Shown: piece after piece, positions 1 to 8,569 of the stretch
Position numbering within the stretch: position 1 is the stretch's first letter
Layout: the number at the start of each line of letters is the position of its first letter
Assembly (NCBI GenBank): GCA_964555235.1
Contig: CAZKRU010000052.1
Coordinates: forward strand, 1-29,700
DNA: 29,700 bases
Source: CAZKRU01 sp964555235
GTDB taxonomy: Bacteria; Verrucomicrobiota; Verrucomicrobiia; Methylacidiphilales; CAMAQI01
Reading direction: 5' to 3'
Notes under the pieces: generated by a model
Database searches by the model: none
Seen by the model: only the letters and a program-made list of their open reading frames with translations
Told to the model about the DNA's origin: nothing
Position numbers and translations under genes: made by a program

Positions 1-20
1 CTCCAACTTGGGATTCTTAC

Positions 21-90
21 GTTTCGTCTCTTTCGCGTGTTTCGCGGGCAAAAATTCCTGAATTCCTGGTTTCTTCAGGAAAATCCTTTA
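21..90. repeat. Short repeat-rich non-coding tract downstream of the Bat operon
   Basis: The tract contains the near-direct repeat TTTCGCGTG / TTTCGCGGG (31-48), followed by tandem-like ATTCCTG units (54-67). It lies past the stop codon of the small exported protein ending at 132. Similar AGGAAYTCA-type units recur at 18280-18353. I recall degenerate tracts of this style as common between genes in PVC genomes, but I could not check that. No gene is supported here. An overlapping minus-strand reading frame continues through the tract, but its amino acid string looks like a translated repeat. Confidence 0.3.
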
Positions 91-131
91 CGAGTGGATG
101 GTCTTTTTCTGTTTTAGAGACCAATGGAGAA

Positions 132-386
132 CTATTGTCCTTGAGGCTTGCTGACGGGGGAGGTTGTTGTATTTGTAGAAGTGGCCGTAGGAGCAGGTGT
201 GGGAGTGGTTGTCTCTTCCTGCTTTTTAGGCTTCTTCTCTTTCTTTTCTTTTTTCTTGCTGCTTTCTTTCTTTTCTTCCTGACTCGGGGTTGGCGGAGTC
301 GATGGAGCGGGAGCAGTTTCAGCAAAAATGGGGCTGATGGTGGTTAATACAAAGGCAAATAACACATTAAGGGCGATTTTTTTCAT
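132..386 (-). CDS. Small exported Lys/Pro/Thr-rich protein at the end of the Bat operon
   Basis: This is an 84-residue protein of unknown function. Residues 1-22 form a typical Sec signal peptide: MKK, a hydrophobic core LNVLFAFVLTTISPIF, then an AET cleavage region. The rest is low complexity, with a Pro/Ser stretch, a strongly basic run of Lys-Lys-Glu repeats at about residues 37-56, and a Thr/Pro/Ala tail. No globular domain is visible, so it is probably an unstructured periplasmic or envelope-associated protein. It starts 69 bases after the TPR gene and runs in the same direction, so it is probably the next gene of the operon. The start is chosen because it gives a well-formed signal peptide. 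An overlapping frame covers much of the same region; the signal peptide makes this frame the better choice, but a frameshift near the C-terminus cannot be excluded. Confidence 0.6.
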   Translation of the reverse strand: MKKIALNVLFAFVLTTISPIFAETAPAPSTPPTPSQEEKKESSKKKEKKEKKPKKQEETTTPTPAPTATSTNTTTSPVSKPQGQ

Positions 387-455
387 AGTTACTGTTTAAA
401 CCCCGAGGTGTTGAAAAAGTTGCGAAAAAACTTTTGTTTTTTTATCTGTGCAGAA

Positions 456-2339
456 CTACCAATTTCGAATTTTTTCCTTTTTAGTTTTGTCGACGAATTG
501 GCCTTCTAATTCCGTGGATCCTCGGATTTTATCGAAACTCAGCATAATCGTGGCGGGTGCTCCTCCGGCTTTGGTGGGCTTGTTGGGGTCGGGAGGTCCT
601 CCCGGTTTTCCTTCTCCTGGAGGGCCTTCGCCGGGAGGGGGCTCTCCTCCACTTCCCTCGCCGGGGGGGGCTTCTCCGCCTTTTGCAGCATTGGCCTGCG
701 CCAGTGCGGCATCCAGTTCGCTTCTGAGTTCGCCGAGTTCCGCTTCTACTTTTTTTTGCAACTCAGCGGCTTGGTTTTCCCCCGGGGCGAGGGCCTCCGC
801 TTGGGCAAGATCTTGAGCGGCCTTTTCCATGTGGGCAATCTCTTCTTGAAGTGGGGCAGTGCTGCCGGGAGGAGGCGGTGGGGTGGCTCCCTTTTTGGCG
901 CCCTTTTTTGCTTGTTTGGACTTCTCCCCCGCTTTTTCTCCACCCGCACTCTCTTCGCTCTTCGCCTCTCCGGCGGCATCGGACTTGGCCTGCTCGGAGG
1001 CCTCCTCGCCGGGTTTGCTGGGCTCGCTCTTTTTTGCTTCGGCGGGGGCACTTTTGGCGGCTTCAGCGGCCTTTTGCATTTCAGCTTTAGCGGCTTCGAC
1101 AAAGGCTTTCGCCAGACTCTTTTCGACTTCGGCCAGTTTCTCCTTGGCCTCTGCGTCATCGGGTTTGATATCGAGAGCCTTTTGGTAATTCTTCATGGCT
1201 TGGGTATAGTCGATCAGCGAAGTCGGGGGGGCCTTGGCGAATTTTTCGTCGCCTTTCGCCTTATCCTCATTGGCCTGTTTCACATAAGACTTTTCCAGTT
1301 TTTCGAGAACCTCGGATTTCATGGTTATTCCGCGCTCGTTTTTTTCGTCAAATCCCAGGGCCTTTTCAACTTGGCCCAAGGCGGTGATCAAAAGCTTCTG
1401 TTTTTGAGCCTCCTCTCCCGCCGAGGTTTTGGCTTTGAGCTCGTCGGCCTGAGCGAGCGTTGCCGCGGCGTCATTTAACTCGGCATTTGCGATTTGTTTT
1501 TTGTACTCATCGTGTTCCTCTTTCAATGCGGTATTTTTCGGATCGTATTCCAGTGCTTTCTGGTACGTTTCATTGGCCAGCATGCGATCTTTTTGAGCTT
1601 CGGATACCGCATTTTTTTTCGGTTTATCTTCCTTGGGGGCAGGGGGGGCTTCGTCTGCCTTTTTTCTGAATTCACGGGCGAGATTGGCCAGTGTCGCGGA
1701 ATAGAGTTCTTTGATGCCTTTTAACTTGGTTTGGGTTTCCTGGTTATCGGGCTTTAACGTTGCGGCCTTATCCAAACGCTCGACGGCCTGCCCGAGGATT
1801 TGGCTTTTATTCAGTAATTGTGGAGCTTCTTCTGCCTGTTTTAGTTTTAATTCCACATCCTTGAGGAGAGCTGTTTCAAATTTTTGAGAGACGACTTCAA
1901 CGTTGTGTTCGGTGTTGTCGAGGGACTTTTCGTTGATGGCGGCATTGTAGTATTCAACGGATCGCTCCATGGCGAGAATGACTCCGTCGGATTTATTCTG
2001 CTTCAACAAGGCTTGGCTTAAACGATATTGCGCGTTCCCCATTTGGGTGAGGGCGAGAGATCGAAGCTTTTTATCCTCACAATTCGAGACCTGCGAGAAG
2101 GCTTGGGAGGCTTCATTGAAATCGCCATTCGCATAGGCCGCAATGGCATAATTATAAAGGGCATAGAGATTTTCAGGATCTTTCTGGGCGACTTCACGAA
2201 GGGCGATGGCGGCTTCCTTGCACTTTCCTTCTTTCACCAATGCTTCGGCGTCCTTTAGGGAAATGAGGGCCGTTTCTGCGAGTAGGGAGGTGACGAAGAG
2301 AAATCCCAAGGAGAGGAGGTAATGGAAGGAGTTTTTCAT
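456..2339 (-). CDS. Exported TPR-repeat protein of the Bat operon (BatC-like position)
   Basis: This 627-residue protein has an N-terminal signal peptide (about residues 1-21, ending LLAET). Tetratricopeptide-like helical pairs follow at about 30-90, with more at about 240-300 and 365-415 (for example AMKNYQKALDIKPDDAEAKEKLAEV). A long Ala/Lys/Glu-rich segment comes next, with a PPPPP run, a coiled-coil-like region, and a Gly/Pro/Glu collagen-like stretch before the C-terminus. TPR proteins encoded after BatA/BatB in aerotolerance operons (BatC/BatE types) are thought to scaffold envelope complexes; here that role is inferred from context. Its ATG overlaps the BatB-like stop by four bases (ATGA, 2336-2339), so translation is probably coupled. 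The low-complexity tail is longer than in usual BatC proteins. The exact orthology, BatC or a generic TPR protein, is uncertain. Confidence 0.75.
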   Translation of the reverse strand: MKNSFHYLLSLGFLFVTSLLAETALISLKDAEALVKEGKCKEAAIALREVAQKDPENLYALYNYAIAAYANGDFNEASQAFSQVSNCEDKKLRSLALTQMGNAQYRLSQALLKQNKSDGVILAMERSVEYYNAAINEKSLDNTEHNVEVVSQKFETALLKDVELKLKQAEEAPQLLNKSQILGQAVERLDKAATLKPDNQETQTKLKGIKELYSATLANLAREFRKKADEAPPAPKEDKPKKNAVSEAQKDRMLANETYQKALEYDPKNTALKEEHDEYKKQIANAELNDAAATLAQADELKAKTSAGEEAQKQKLLITALGQVEKALGFDEKNERGITMKSEVLEKLEKSYVKQANEDKAKGDEKFAKAPPTSLIDYTQAMKNYQKALDIKPDDAEAKEKLAEVEKSLAKAFVEAAKAEMQKAAEAAKSAPAEAKKSEPSKPGEEASEQAKSDAAGEAKSEESAGGEKAGEKSKQAKKGAKKGATPPPPPGSTAPLQEEIAHMEKAAQDLAQAEALAPGENQAAELQKKVEAELGELRSELDAALAQANAAKGGEAPPGEGSGGEPPPGEGPPGEGKPGGPPDPNKPTKAGGAPATIMLSFDKIRGSTELEGQFVDKTKKEKIRNW

Positions 2340-3481
2340 TTTTTTCTTAAGGTTGGTTTGGGGGCGGGCTTCCTTTTTGAAACATTCACTCGTGAGGCGG
2401 TGGGAGCTTGAACGGGTTGAGGAAGGCTGACAACGGAACGCACTTTGGGTGGATTTTTAAGTCTTGTGGAAATGGCGAATTCAAAGAGGAAGAAAAGGAT
2501 GGCGATGGCGAGGGGAACTTGAAAGAGTTCGGTATAATCTTTGAAATCAAGCGTATCGATTTTTTTGGTCAAGGGGAGGATGTTCTGAGTGTAGAGGTGT
2601 TCCCAGGTGTCGCCGTCGGGATCAAAGGTGTAGTATTTTCCGCCGCCGACTTGAGCGATGCTGCGGAGCGTTCGCTCGTCCAGGCGGCTGGTGACTTCGA
2701 CGCCGTATTCGTCGCGGACAAAATTCTTATGGGGCAATTTGGATTCGAGTTTTAAATTTTTATGAAACTCTGGAACCTTCCCTCCCTGTGCCGTTCCGAC
2801 TCCAACGGTGTGAAAGGTGATTTTTTGATTCATCACCTTTCGGGCCTCTTGGATGGTTTTGACTGCGTCCCCCTCCAGGTTTTCGCCATCGCTGATGAGA
2901 ATGACGACTTTATTTTCTTGTTTTGTATCCTTGAGGGCTTTGGTGACGGCAACGATGGCGGCGGGGAGATTGGTTCCACCCAAAGAGATGGCCCCTGGGC
3001 TGGATTGTTTTAAGACTTCGCGATAGGCGGTGTAGTCACTCGTGAGGGGGGCTTGCACAAACGCGTCGCCGGCGACCAGAATGAGCCCGATCCGGTCGCC
3101 ATGTCGAGTCTTGATCCACTCGTCGAGGGACTTGATGACCGCATTCAACCGGTTCGGCGCGACATCGGGGACGAGCATGCTATTGGAGATGTCTAAAATG
3201 AAATAGAACTCCGCTCCCTTTTGGTCCGCCTTATCGGCTTTTGGGCCCAGAAGAGGGCGGGCGAGGGTGAGGAGAAGAAAGCTCAATCCAGCGATAAAAA
3301 AAGTCATTTTCCGCTTTTTGGCCTGAGGATCCAGAGTTCGCAAGATCGCCGAGTGTCGGGAGGAGGGACTGAAGAGAAGGAGTTTTTTCTTTGCCGATTT
3401 TTTCGAGTAGCGCTGCAGGAAGTAGCCCGCCAGAAGGAGTGCGGGGAGTGCGTAGAGATAGTAAAGGTAAGCGAATTTCAT
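2336..3481 (-). CDS. batB: BatB-like von Willebrand factor A membrane protein
   Basis: This 381-residue inner-membrane protein has hydrophobic segments near the N-terminus (about 8-22 and 60-78), a vWA domain (about 90-300), and a C-terminal transmembrane helix (VPLAIAILFFLFEFAI). The MIDAS metal motif D-x-S-x-S is intact as D97-I-S-N-S101, and TSD and SDGEN supply the further metal-site residues. The tail after the last helix is Pro/Lys/Arg-rich. BatB proteins work with BatA and MoxR ATPases in envelope stress or oxygen tolerance in Bacteroides and Leptospira; the molecular role is unsettled. I chose the ATG at 3481 over the in-frame start at 3517 because it overlaps the BatA stop as ATGA, like the other junctions of this operon, and gives a better membrane N-terminus. 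The gene symbol rests on position and architecture. Confidence 0.85.
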   Translation of the reverse strand: MKFAYLYYLYALPALLLAGYFLQRYSKKSAKKKLLLFSPSSRHSAILRTLDPQAKKRKMTFFIAGLSFLLLTLARPLLGPKADKADQKGAEFYFILDISNSMLVPDVAPNRLNAVIKSLDEWIKTRHGDRIGLILVAGDAFVQAPLTSDYTAYREVLKQSSPGAISLGGTNLPAAIVAVTKALKDTKQENKVVILISDGENLEGDAVKTIQEARKVMNQKITFHTVGVGTAQGGKVPEFHKNLKLESKLPHKNFVRDEYGVEVTSRLDERTLRSIAQVGGGKYYTFDPDGDTWEHLYTQNILPLTKKIDTLDFKDYTELFQVPLAIAILFFLFEFAISTRLKNPPKVRSVVSLPQPVQAPTASRVNVSKRKPAPKPTLRKK

Positions 3482-4446
3482 GGGAGTCTCATCCAAAAGG
3501 TGTGAGAAGCAATCCACTCAAAAAGGAGAACAAGTCCGGCGAGGGCGACGAGCCAGGGGAAAAATTCATTGAAGAGCGTGTAGCGGTTCGCATCGAACTC
3601 ATGTTTTTCCATTCGATCGATCTGGCGGTAGATCTGAATGAGGGAGCCGGTGTCAGAGGCTTTGAAATACTGTCCCCCGGTCATGGTTGCAATTTGACTT
3701 AAAGGACTGTCGGTGACGGATTGGATCTTGTTCGTATTGAGCTGAATATTCTTGATTTCCAGGGCGTAGATGCGGACTCCCTTTTGTTTTGCATATTTCC
3801 CGGCATCGAGGGGATTGCTGCCCGCGTTGTTGAGGCCGTCGGTGACGAGGATGATGACCTTGGAGCGGCTTTTGTTTTCTTCTAATTTATTGATTCCTCC
3901 GTAAAGGCCATCGCCAACGGCGGTTCCTCCTTTCAGTTCGACCAACTTGAAGACATTTTTAATCCAGTTTCCGTCAGTCGTCATCGGACTGAGAAGATAG
4001 ACATCTTTCGCAAAGCCGACCATTCCGATACGATCGTTTTTACGTCCATCCACAAAAGAAGAGATCGCTATGAGAAGGGCTTCACGCCGGGTGATTTTTT
4101 TTGCGCCTAAAGTGAAGTCCGGGGTGTCCATGGAGTTGGAGACGTCACAGACGAGCATGATATCAATTCCCTTGTTGGGATCATTTTCCTCCCCAGTCGG
4201 AATGCGAGGTCGAGCCATGGCAAGAACGAGAATGATCAGCGCGAGAAAACGAATGCATTTGAGGATCTTTCCGGGGCCACCGGCCCGTTCCTTGGTGAGA
4301 TCCAGGAGGAGTCCAATGGAGGAATGAGTAATGGCGGGTCCAAAGCCCGCTTTGCCTCTGCGCCAGAAAAACCACCAAAGCACTGGAAGCAGGAGAAGCC
4401 ACCAGGGGTGACCGAAGCCGAAATCTTTGAGCTTCTCCCAGTTCAT
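3478..4446 (-). CDS. batA: BatA-like von Willebrand factor A membrane protein
   Basis: This 322-residue protein has the BatA layout: an N-terminal hydrophobic segment (WWLLLLPVLWWFFW, about 15-28), a second helix (about 64-79) ending in the family-typical MARP, a vWA domain, and a C-terminal transmembrane helix (FFPWLVALAGLVLLFEW). The MIDAS motif is intact (D101-V-S-N-S105), followed by GTAVGDGL and VTDGLNNAG, which are typical of the fold. It probably sits in the cytoplasmic membrane with the vWA domain outside and pairs with the BatB-like product downstream. Both ends overlap neighbours by four bases (ATGA at 4443-4446 and 3478-3481). No truncation or missing motif is seen. Confidence 0.88.
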   Translation of the reverse strand: MNWEKLKDFGFGHPWWLLLLPVLWWFFWRRGKAGFGPAITHSSIGLLLDLTKERAGGPGKILKCIRFLALIILVLAMARPRIPTGEENDPNKGIDIMLVCDVSNSMDTPDFTLGAKKITRREALLIAISSFVDGRKNDRIGMVGFAKDVYLLSPMTTDGNWIKNVFKLVELKGGTAVGDGLYGGINKLEENKSRSKVIILVTDGLNNAGSNPLDAGKYAKQKGVRIYALEIKNIQLNTNKIQSVTDSPLSQIATMTGGQYFKASDTGSLIQIYRQIDRMEKHEFDANRYTLFNEFFPWLVALAGLVLLFEWIASHTFWMRLP

Positions 4447-4973
4447 GGTTTGGCTCCTGACTTTGCGGAAGGCGGCTGCGGTTTGGTTTGCCGGACGAAC
4501 GTTTCTGCGGCTTGGTAGAGAGCGGTCATTGCGGGGATTTCCAAGCCCCCCATGGCAAATTTAACGCGATCACACTGAAGCAGAAAATCAGTTAACATGT
4601 TTTTTTGATCTGAATTGAGGGCATCGCTTTTCTCCGCATGATAAAGAAATTCTTCGCTGGAAAGATGCGGCGCGCGCAATCCAAAGCGGGCTTCAATATA
4701 ATAGCGCAGAATTTTTGAAACCTCGATCACAAACTCGCGGCACTGATCTTCGTTTAGAAGGTGGCGAATTTTGGCCAGCGCTTCCAATGCGGTGACATCG
4801 GGAGGAATGGCCGGCGGTACTTGGAACGGAAGTTTCTTTTTTCGGTAAAGGATGAACCCAACGATTCCGATCGCAAGGAGGACCCCAACGGTAATCGCGG
4901 TTGGCAAGACCCAGGCATAAGGATCTGCGGGGACGACCATTTCAAAATTTTCAATGATGTCGTTATTGTTCAT
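4443..4973 (-). CDS. DUF4381-like single-pass membrane protein of the Bat operon
   Basis: This 176-residue protein has a short N-terminal segment, one transmembrane helix (about 22-43, VLPTAITVGVLLAIGIVGFIL) followed by the basic anchor YRKKK, and a soluble helical C-terminal domain. The order matches DUF4381-type proteins, which are routinely found between DUF58 and vWA genes in MoxR operons. The LRYYIEARFGLRAPHLSSEEFL stretch at about 108-129 resembles that family's conserved core. Its biochemical role is unknown; a membrane partner for the vWA proteins is the natural inference. It is translationally coupled on both sides by ATGA overlaps (4970-4973 and 4443-4446). The family assignment is from memory of motifs and context. 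Confidence 0.72.
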   Translation of the reverse strand: MNNNDIIENFEMVVPADPYAWVLPTAITVGVLLAIGIVGFILYRKKKLPFQVPPAIPPDVTALEALAKIRHLLNEDQCREFVIEVSKILRYYIEARFGLRAPHLSSEEFLYHAEKSDALNSDQKNMLTDFLLQCDRVKFAMGGLEIPAMTALYQAAETFVRQTKPQPPSAKSGAKP

Positions 4974-5851
4974 CTGCCGCGGGCCTTGAGACGGCGTTTA
5001 AAGAATTTTTTCAGTTCCGTAATAAAAGGGCGCTGGGTCTGCGCTTCGATGAGATCGAGCCCGGCGCGCTGGAGCATCCGTTTCCGGGAGCTTTGAAGCT
5101 CTGTTGCCGCTTTTTCGTAGGCGGCACGCGTTTCAGGATCGTTGGTGTTCACTTCCACGAGCTCTCCGCTCTCCGCATCTTCCAGCGTCACCCAGCCGGC
5201 CTTGGGGAGGGAGGATTCGCTCGGATCGGAAATATGAATGGCGATCAAGTCGTGCTTCTGATTGGTGACCTTCAGTTTTTTCTCAAAATTCTTGTCGATG
5301 AAATCGGAAATGAAAAAAACAATGGCGCGTCTCGGAAAGACATGATTCAAAAAGTCGAGCGCCTTGTCGCACGAGGTTCCCGTGTGCTTGGGAATGCAAA
5401 AAAGGATTTCATGAATGAGGCGGAAAACATGGGCGCGTCCCTTTTGGGCGGGGATAAATTTCTCGACATCTCCGGTAAAAAGGATGAGTCCAACCCGGTC
5501 CCCATTTTTTGAAGCACTAAAGGCGAGGATGGAGGCAATCTCGGCCGCCAGATCCCGTTTCGACTGCTCGCCTGTTCCGGTGATTCCCGAGGCGCTGATA
5601 TCGACCATGATGGCGATGCTCAGCTCCCGTTCCTCACGGAATTTTTTGATGTGAGTGATTCCTGTTCGGGCGGAGACATTCCAATCGATCGTTCGCACGT
5701 CGTCGCCGATCTGATATTCGCGCACCTCCTCAAAGTCCATTCCGCGCCCCTTGAACGCCGATTGGTAGGCGCCGGTGAGAAGCTCCTGCGCCAATCGGTT
5801 GGTCTTAATTTCGATCGCGCGGATCTTTTTGAGGTATTCCCGAGGAATCAT
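4970..5851 (-). CDS. DUF58 domain protein (vWA-like, MoxR-associated)
   Basis: This 293-residue protein has the DUF58 signature VREYQIGDDVRTIDWNVSAR at about residues 43-62, followed by a vWA-like domain whose MIDAS motif is intact (D84-I-S-A-S88). No signal peptide or transmembrane helix is visible, so it is probably cytoplasmic or peripheral. DUF58 proteins are encoded next to MoxR ATPases and are thought to be their clients or adaptors in assembling membrane complexes. The gene starts 15 bases after the MoxR stop, with an AGAGG-like ribosome binding site upstream of the ATG, and its stop overlaps the next start as ATGA. The C-terminus is strongly basic (KKFFKRRLKARGR). Confidence 0.9.
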   Translation of the reverse strand: MIPREYLKKIRAIEIKTNRLAQELLTGAYQSAFKGRGMDFEEVREYQIGDDVRTIDWNVSARTGITHIKKFREERELSIAIMVDISASGITGTGEQSKRDLAAEIASILAFSASKNGDRVGLILFTGDVEKFIPAQKGRAHVFRLIHEILFCIPKHTGTSCDKALDFLNHVFPRRAIVFFISDFIDKNFEKKLKVTNQKHDLIAIHISDPSESSLPKAGWVTLEDAESGELVEVNTNDPETRAAYEKAATELQSSRKRMLQRAGLDLIEAQTQRPFITELKKFFKRRLKARGR

Positions 5852-5866
5852 GAAAGCCTCTTGAAA

Positions 5867-6859
5867 TCAGGGGACGAAAACCTTCTCCAAAATAATTTTT
5901 ACCAAATCCTCACTGGTCATTTCTTCCGCTTCCGCCTCGTACGTGAGCATGATCCGGTGCCGCAGGATATCCAGGGCGATGCTCCGGATATCGAGCGGAG
6001 TCACATGGGCCCGTCCTTCCATGAAGGCATGTGCGCGAGCGGCGAGCGTCAGATTGATGGTCGCACGCGGAGAGGCGCCGAAGCGGATGAGTCCTTCCAA
6101 TTTCGGATCAACTTCCTTCGGGTAACGAGTCGCAAAAACCAATCGAACGATATAATCTTCAATCGTCGGATCGACATAGATTTTGTTCACCAGCGCGCGA
6201 AGCTGCATGATGGTGTCGAGATCCACAATCGGCTCGATCTTCGGTTTCGGTCCGGTATTTCCCATGATTTGCAAGACGCGCCGTTCTTCTTCTTGCGTTC
6301 CATAATTGACGACAACCTTGATCATGAAACGATCGATCTGCGCTTCGGGGAGGGGATACGTTCCTTCCTGTTCCACCGGATTTTGGGTGGCAAGGACGAG
6401 AAACGGTTGCGGAAGCTTGTGAGAGTCATCCCCCAACGTGACTTGATTTTCCTGCATCGCCTCGAGCAGGGCGCTCTGCACCTTCGCCGGAGCACGATTG
6501 ATTTCGTCGGCGAGAACCAGATTTGCGAAGACCGGTCCCTTCTTGGTGATGTACTGCTGCGTTTGCGGATTATAGATCAGCGTTCCAACGATGTCGGAGG
6601 GGAGAAGATCCGGTGTGAACTGGATCCGGCGAAAGGCCGCATGAATACATTGGGCCAGCGCATTGATCGTCGTTGTTTTCGCGAGACCGGGGACCCCTTC
6701 CAGCAGCACGTGGCCGTTGGAGAGGAGACCGATTAAAAGTCGCTTGATCAGGTATTCCTGACCGACGACCACCTTGCTCATTTCCTGCATGATGGCGGGA
6801 ATCCATCCGCAGGCTTCTTGTACGTGTCCTTCGAGTTTTGCGAGTTGTTCTTGGTTCAT
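5867..6859 (-). CDS. moxR: MoxR-family AAA+ ATPase
   Basis: This 330-residue MoxR-type AAA+ ATPase is full length for the family. The Walker A motif is GVPGLAKT (55-62), Walker B is LVLADE (114-119), and the family-typical ATQNPVEQEGTYPLPEAQ block with the following Asp-Arg (about 158-177) is intact. MoxR ATPases act as chaperones that remodel or load metals into vWA-containing partners; in Bat operons they serve the BatA/BatB module. It is the first gene of the minus-strand Bat cluster. About 60 bases separate it from the sulfatase gene ending at 6921, so the promoter must lie in that gap or transcription must read through from upstream. The ATG is preceded by an A/T-rich stretch with no clear Shine-Dalgarno sequence. 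Confidence 0.93.
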   Translation of the reverse strand: MNQEQLAKLEGHVQEACGWIPAIMQEMSKVVVGQEYLIKRLLIGLLSNGHVLLEGVPGLAKTTTINALAQCIHAAFRRIQFTPDLLPSDIVGTLIYNPQTQQYITKKGPVFANLVLADEINRAPAKVQSALLEAMQENQVTLGDDSHKLPQPFLVLATQNPVEQEGTYPLPEAQIDRFMIKVVVNYGTQEEERRVLQIMGNTGPKPKIEPIVDLDTIMQLRALVNKIYVDPTIEDYIVRLVFATRYPKEVDPKLEGLIRFGASPRATINLTLAARAHAFMEGRAHVTPLDIRSIALDILRHRIMLTYEAEAEEMTSEDLVKIILEKVFVP

Positions 6860-6920
6860 AAATTTTATCTGAAATCGTCGAGGTTAGGTTTTGGGTTGTA
6901 TCGGAAATTTTGAGGGCGAT

Positions 6921-8441
6921 TTAAGCGGAACGCTTTCGAGGTGGTAAATTGCTTTCGGTTCGTGGAGTTTGAGCGATCCAGTCGTTTAGATGCGAACGGA
7001 GTTCCTGCTCTATCTTTTCAGAGTCCGGCCGTTTCGCAAGATTATAAACTTCGCCAGGGTCTTCCTGCCGGTCGAAGAGCTGATCGCCAAAGGAACGGTA
7101 GTCGGTGTAGTTCGGGTTTTCTGGTTTCATCCAGACGCCCAATTTATAGCGATTGGTAATAACGGTCGACTGCGACCAATTTTCAGAAACCAGATAGGTT
7201 CTGCCGACGGGCGTGCCTTGGGTCAAATGCGCTGCCAACGACTTTCCTTGGAGTGGATGTTTGGTTTGAGGAGGGGGGACTTCTGAGAGATCCAGTAAGG
7301 TTGGATAGAGATCCAAAAGTTCCACTAATTCGTCTGAGACGCGGCCTTCCGAGATATTCTTGGGCCAGGAGATGATCATTGGCACGCGAAGCGTTTCTTC
7401 ATAAATATTGTGTCCCGGGGAGCACTTTTCAATCATGCCGTGGGACCCAACGAAGTCTCCGTGATCCGAGGTGTAAACGATGATCGTATTTTCCAATTGT
7501 CCTGTCTCTTCCAAAGTCTTGAGGATTTCTCCAAGATGATCGTCAATTTCCTCGACCAACGCATAATACGCAGCGAGATAGTTGCGATAGAGTTGCTCGT
7601 CCTCCCGGGCAAGATCGAGACGCCAGACGCGATTTTCTCCGCGACGTACTTTTTGCAACAAGGGAGGGAGCTCTTCGAGTGGTTGTCGCAACGTGGCGGG
7701 TATTCCCAATCCATCGGATGCGAGGCGCCCTTTTCCCCAATGACTGCGGTCAATCCGTTGGTAATATCGTGGAAGCGGTGTGTAAGGCTGGTGGGGGCGA
7801 TAAAAAGAGGAGAAGCAGAGGAACGGTTGTTCCGAGTTTTTTTGATCGCGAATAAATTGCACGGTCTTTTGTTTCGTCCATGCTTCCATTGTCATGGTTT
7901 CGGGGAGTTGAGACTCACGGACGGAAAGGACCGCAAACGGTATCTCCTGTTCCTGGCGCGGTGTTCCTTCCATCCCGTGTCCCCACTCGGCGGACCAATC
8001 GTGATCCAGTTCTTTGGAAAAGCCCTGTTTCTCAATCCACTCGGGATAGCTCTCACCTTCGCTCTCGTGAATAAAGTGACTGTGACGAATATCCCATCCT
8101 GCATCGCAGGCTGCATGTAAATGGCGTTTTCCAAAAGCGGCGGTTCGATAACCGGCTTGGCGAAAGGCGGAAGGGAAGGGGACGACTTCATCCATCACCG
8201 AGCTCCGATCCGCGTTGCCACGACAACCGAGTGTGCGCGGGTAAAGTCCGGAGAAGAGGGAGTTGCGACTCGGGACGCAAATTGCATCCTGACAATACGC
8301 TCTTGTAAACCGAACTCCACGCGCAGCCAGACGATCAAGGTTCGGTGTTTTTACATCCGGATGCTTTTCCGTACCGAGCACAGCGGCCTGGTGTTGATCG
8401 GTAAAAAGAATCAAAACATTGGGTGATTTTGAGGAGGGCAT
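6921..8441 (-). CDS. Sulfatase 1, Cys-type, no signal peptide
   Basis: This 506-residue member of the alkaline-phosphatase superfamily would hydrolyse sulfate esters on a sugar or similar substrate. The formylglycine motif C-x-P-S-R is present as C55-V-P-S-R59, followed by the usual xSLFSGLYPRT helix. The first metal site is FTDQHQ (D15, Q16, the DQ variant seen in choline-sulfatase and iduronate-sulfatase-like groups), and the second is TSDHGD (D326, H327). The N-terminus (MPSSKSPNVLILFTDQ) starts directly with the first beta strand and has no signal peptide, so a cytoplasmic location is inferred. It lies 128 bases downstream of the large glycosidase gene, so it may share that transcript or have its own promoter. 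The Cys must be matured to formylglycine by an enzyme not encoded here. The substrate cannot be deduced. Confidence 0.9.
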   Translation of the reverse strand: MPSSKSPNVLILFTDQHQAAVLGTEKHPDVKTPNLDRLAARGVRFTRAYCQDAICVPSRNSLFSGLYPRTLGCRGNADRSSVMDEVVPFPSAFRQAGYRTAAFGKRHLHAACDAGWDIRHSHFIHESEGESYPEWIEKQGFSKELDHDWSAEWGHGMEGTPRQEQEIPFAVLSVRESQLPETMTMEAWTKQKTVQFIRDQKNSEQPFLCFSSFYRPHQPYTPLPRYYQRIDRSHWGKGRLASDGLGIPATLRQPLEELPPLLQKVRRGENRVWRLDLAREDEQLYRNYLAAYYALVEEIDDHLGEILKTLEETGQLENTIIVYTSDHGDFVGSHGMIEKCSPGHNIYEETLRVPMIISWPKNISEGRVSDELVELLDLYPTLLDLSEVPPPQTKHPLQGKSLAAHLTQGTPVGRTYLVSENWSQSTVITNRYKLGVWMKPENPNYTDYRSFGDQLFDRQEDPGEVYNLAKRPDSEKIEQELRSHLNDWIAQTPRTESNLPPRKRSA

Positions 8442-8569
8442 GGGATGAATTCGTGAATTGCGATGGGAGTTTTTATTGAAATCGAATCACTTGAAGGGGT
8501 TCTTTATTTCTAGATCTTATCGAATTTCTCCTTTGTTTTGAAGTTATTATTTTTGCGACAGAATCATAA
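8442..8569. other. A/T-rich intergenic gap between glycosidase and sulfatase 1
   Basis: The 128 bases between two same-strand genes are A/T-rich. I see no convincing rho-independent terminator, inverted repeat or consensus promoter. The gap is much longer than the 0-29 base gaps in the genes upstream, so a separate promoter for sulfatase 1 is possible but unproven. Confidence 0.3.

Noticed and set aside
17..325. A second minus-strand frame overlapping the small exported protein
   Set aside because: It lacks a signal peptide, and its first half is an out-of-frame reading of the Lys-rich stretch. Its second half runs through repeat-like DNA. A frameshift fusion remains possible but unsupported.
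394..450. An AAAAGTT/AACTTTT inverted repeat between the TPR gene and the small exported protein gene, as a terminator
   Set aside because: The stem has almost no G/C pairs and the next gene follows in the same direction. It is probably A/T-rich leader sequence.
756..1478. A 240-codon plus-strand open frame opposite the TPR gene
   Set aside because: It is the reverse of a Lys/Glu/Ala-rich coding region, giving a spurious Phe/Leu/Gly-rich product. The TPR frame has a signal peptide and repeat pattern.
5651..6736. A 361-codon plus-strand open frame opposite the MoxR and DUF58 genes
   Set aside because: It lies antisense to two genes with intact family motifs, and its product is rich in Arg, His and Asp without any recognisable domain. 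It is a shadow of the real reading frames.
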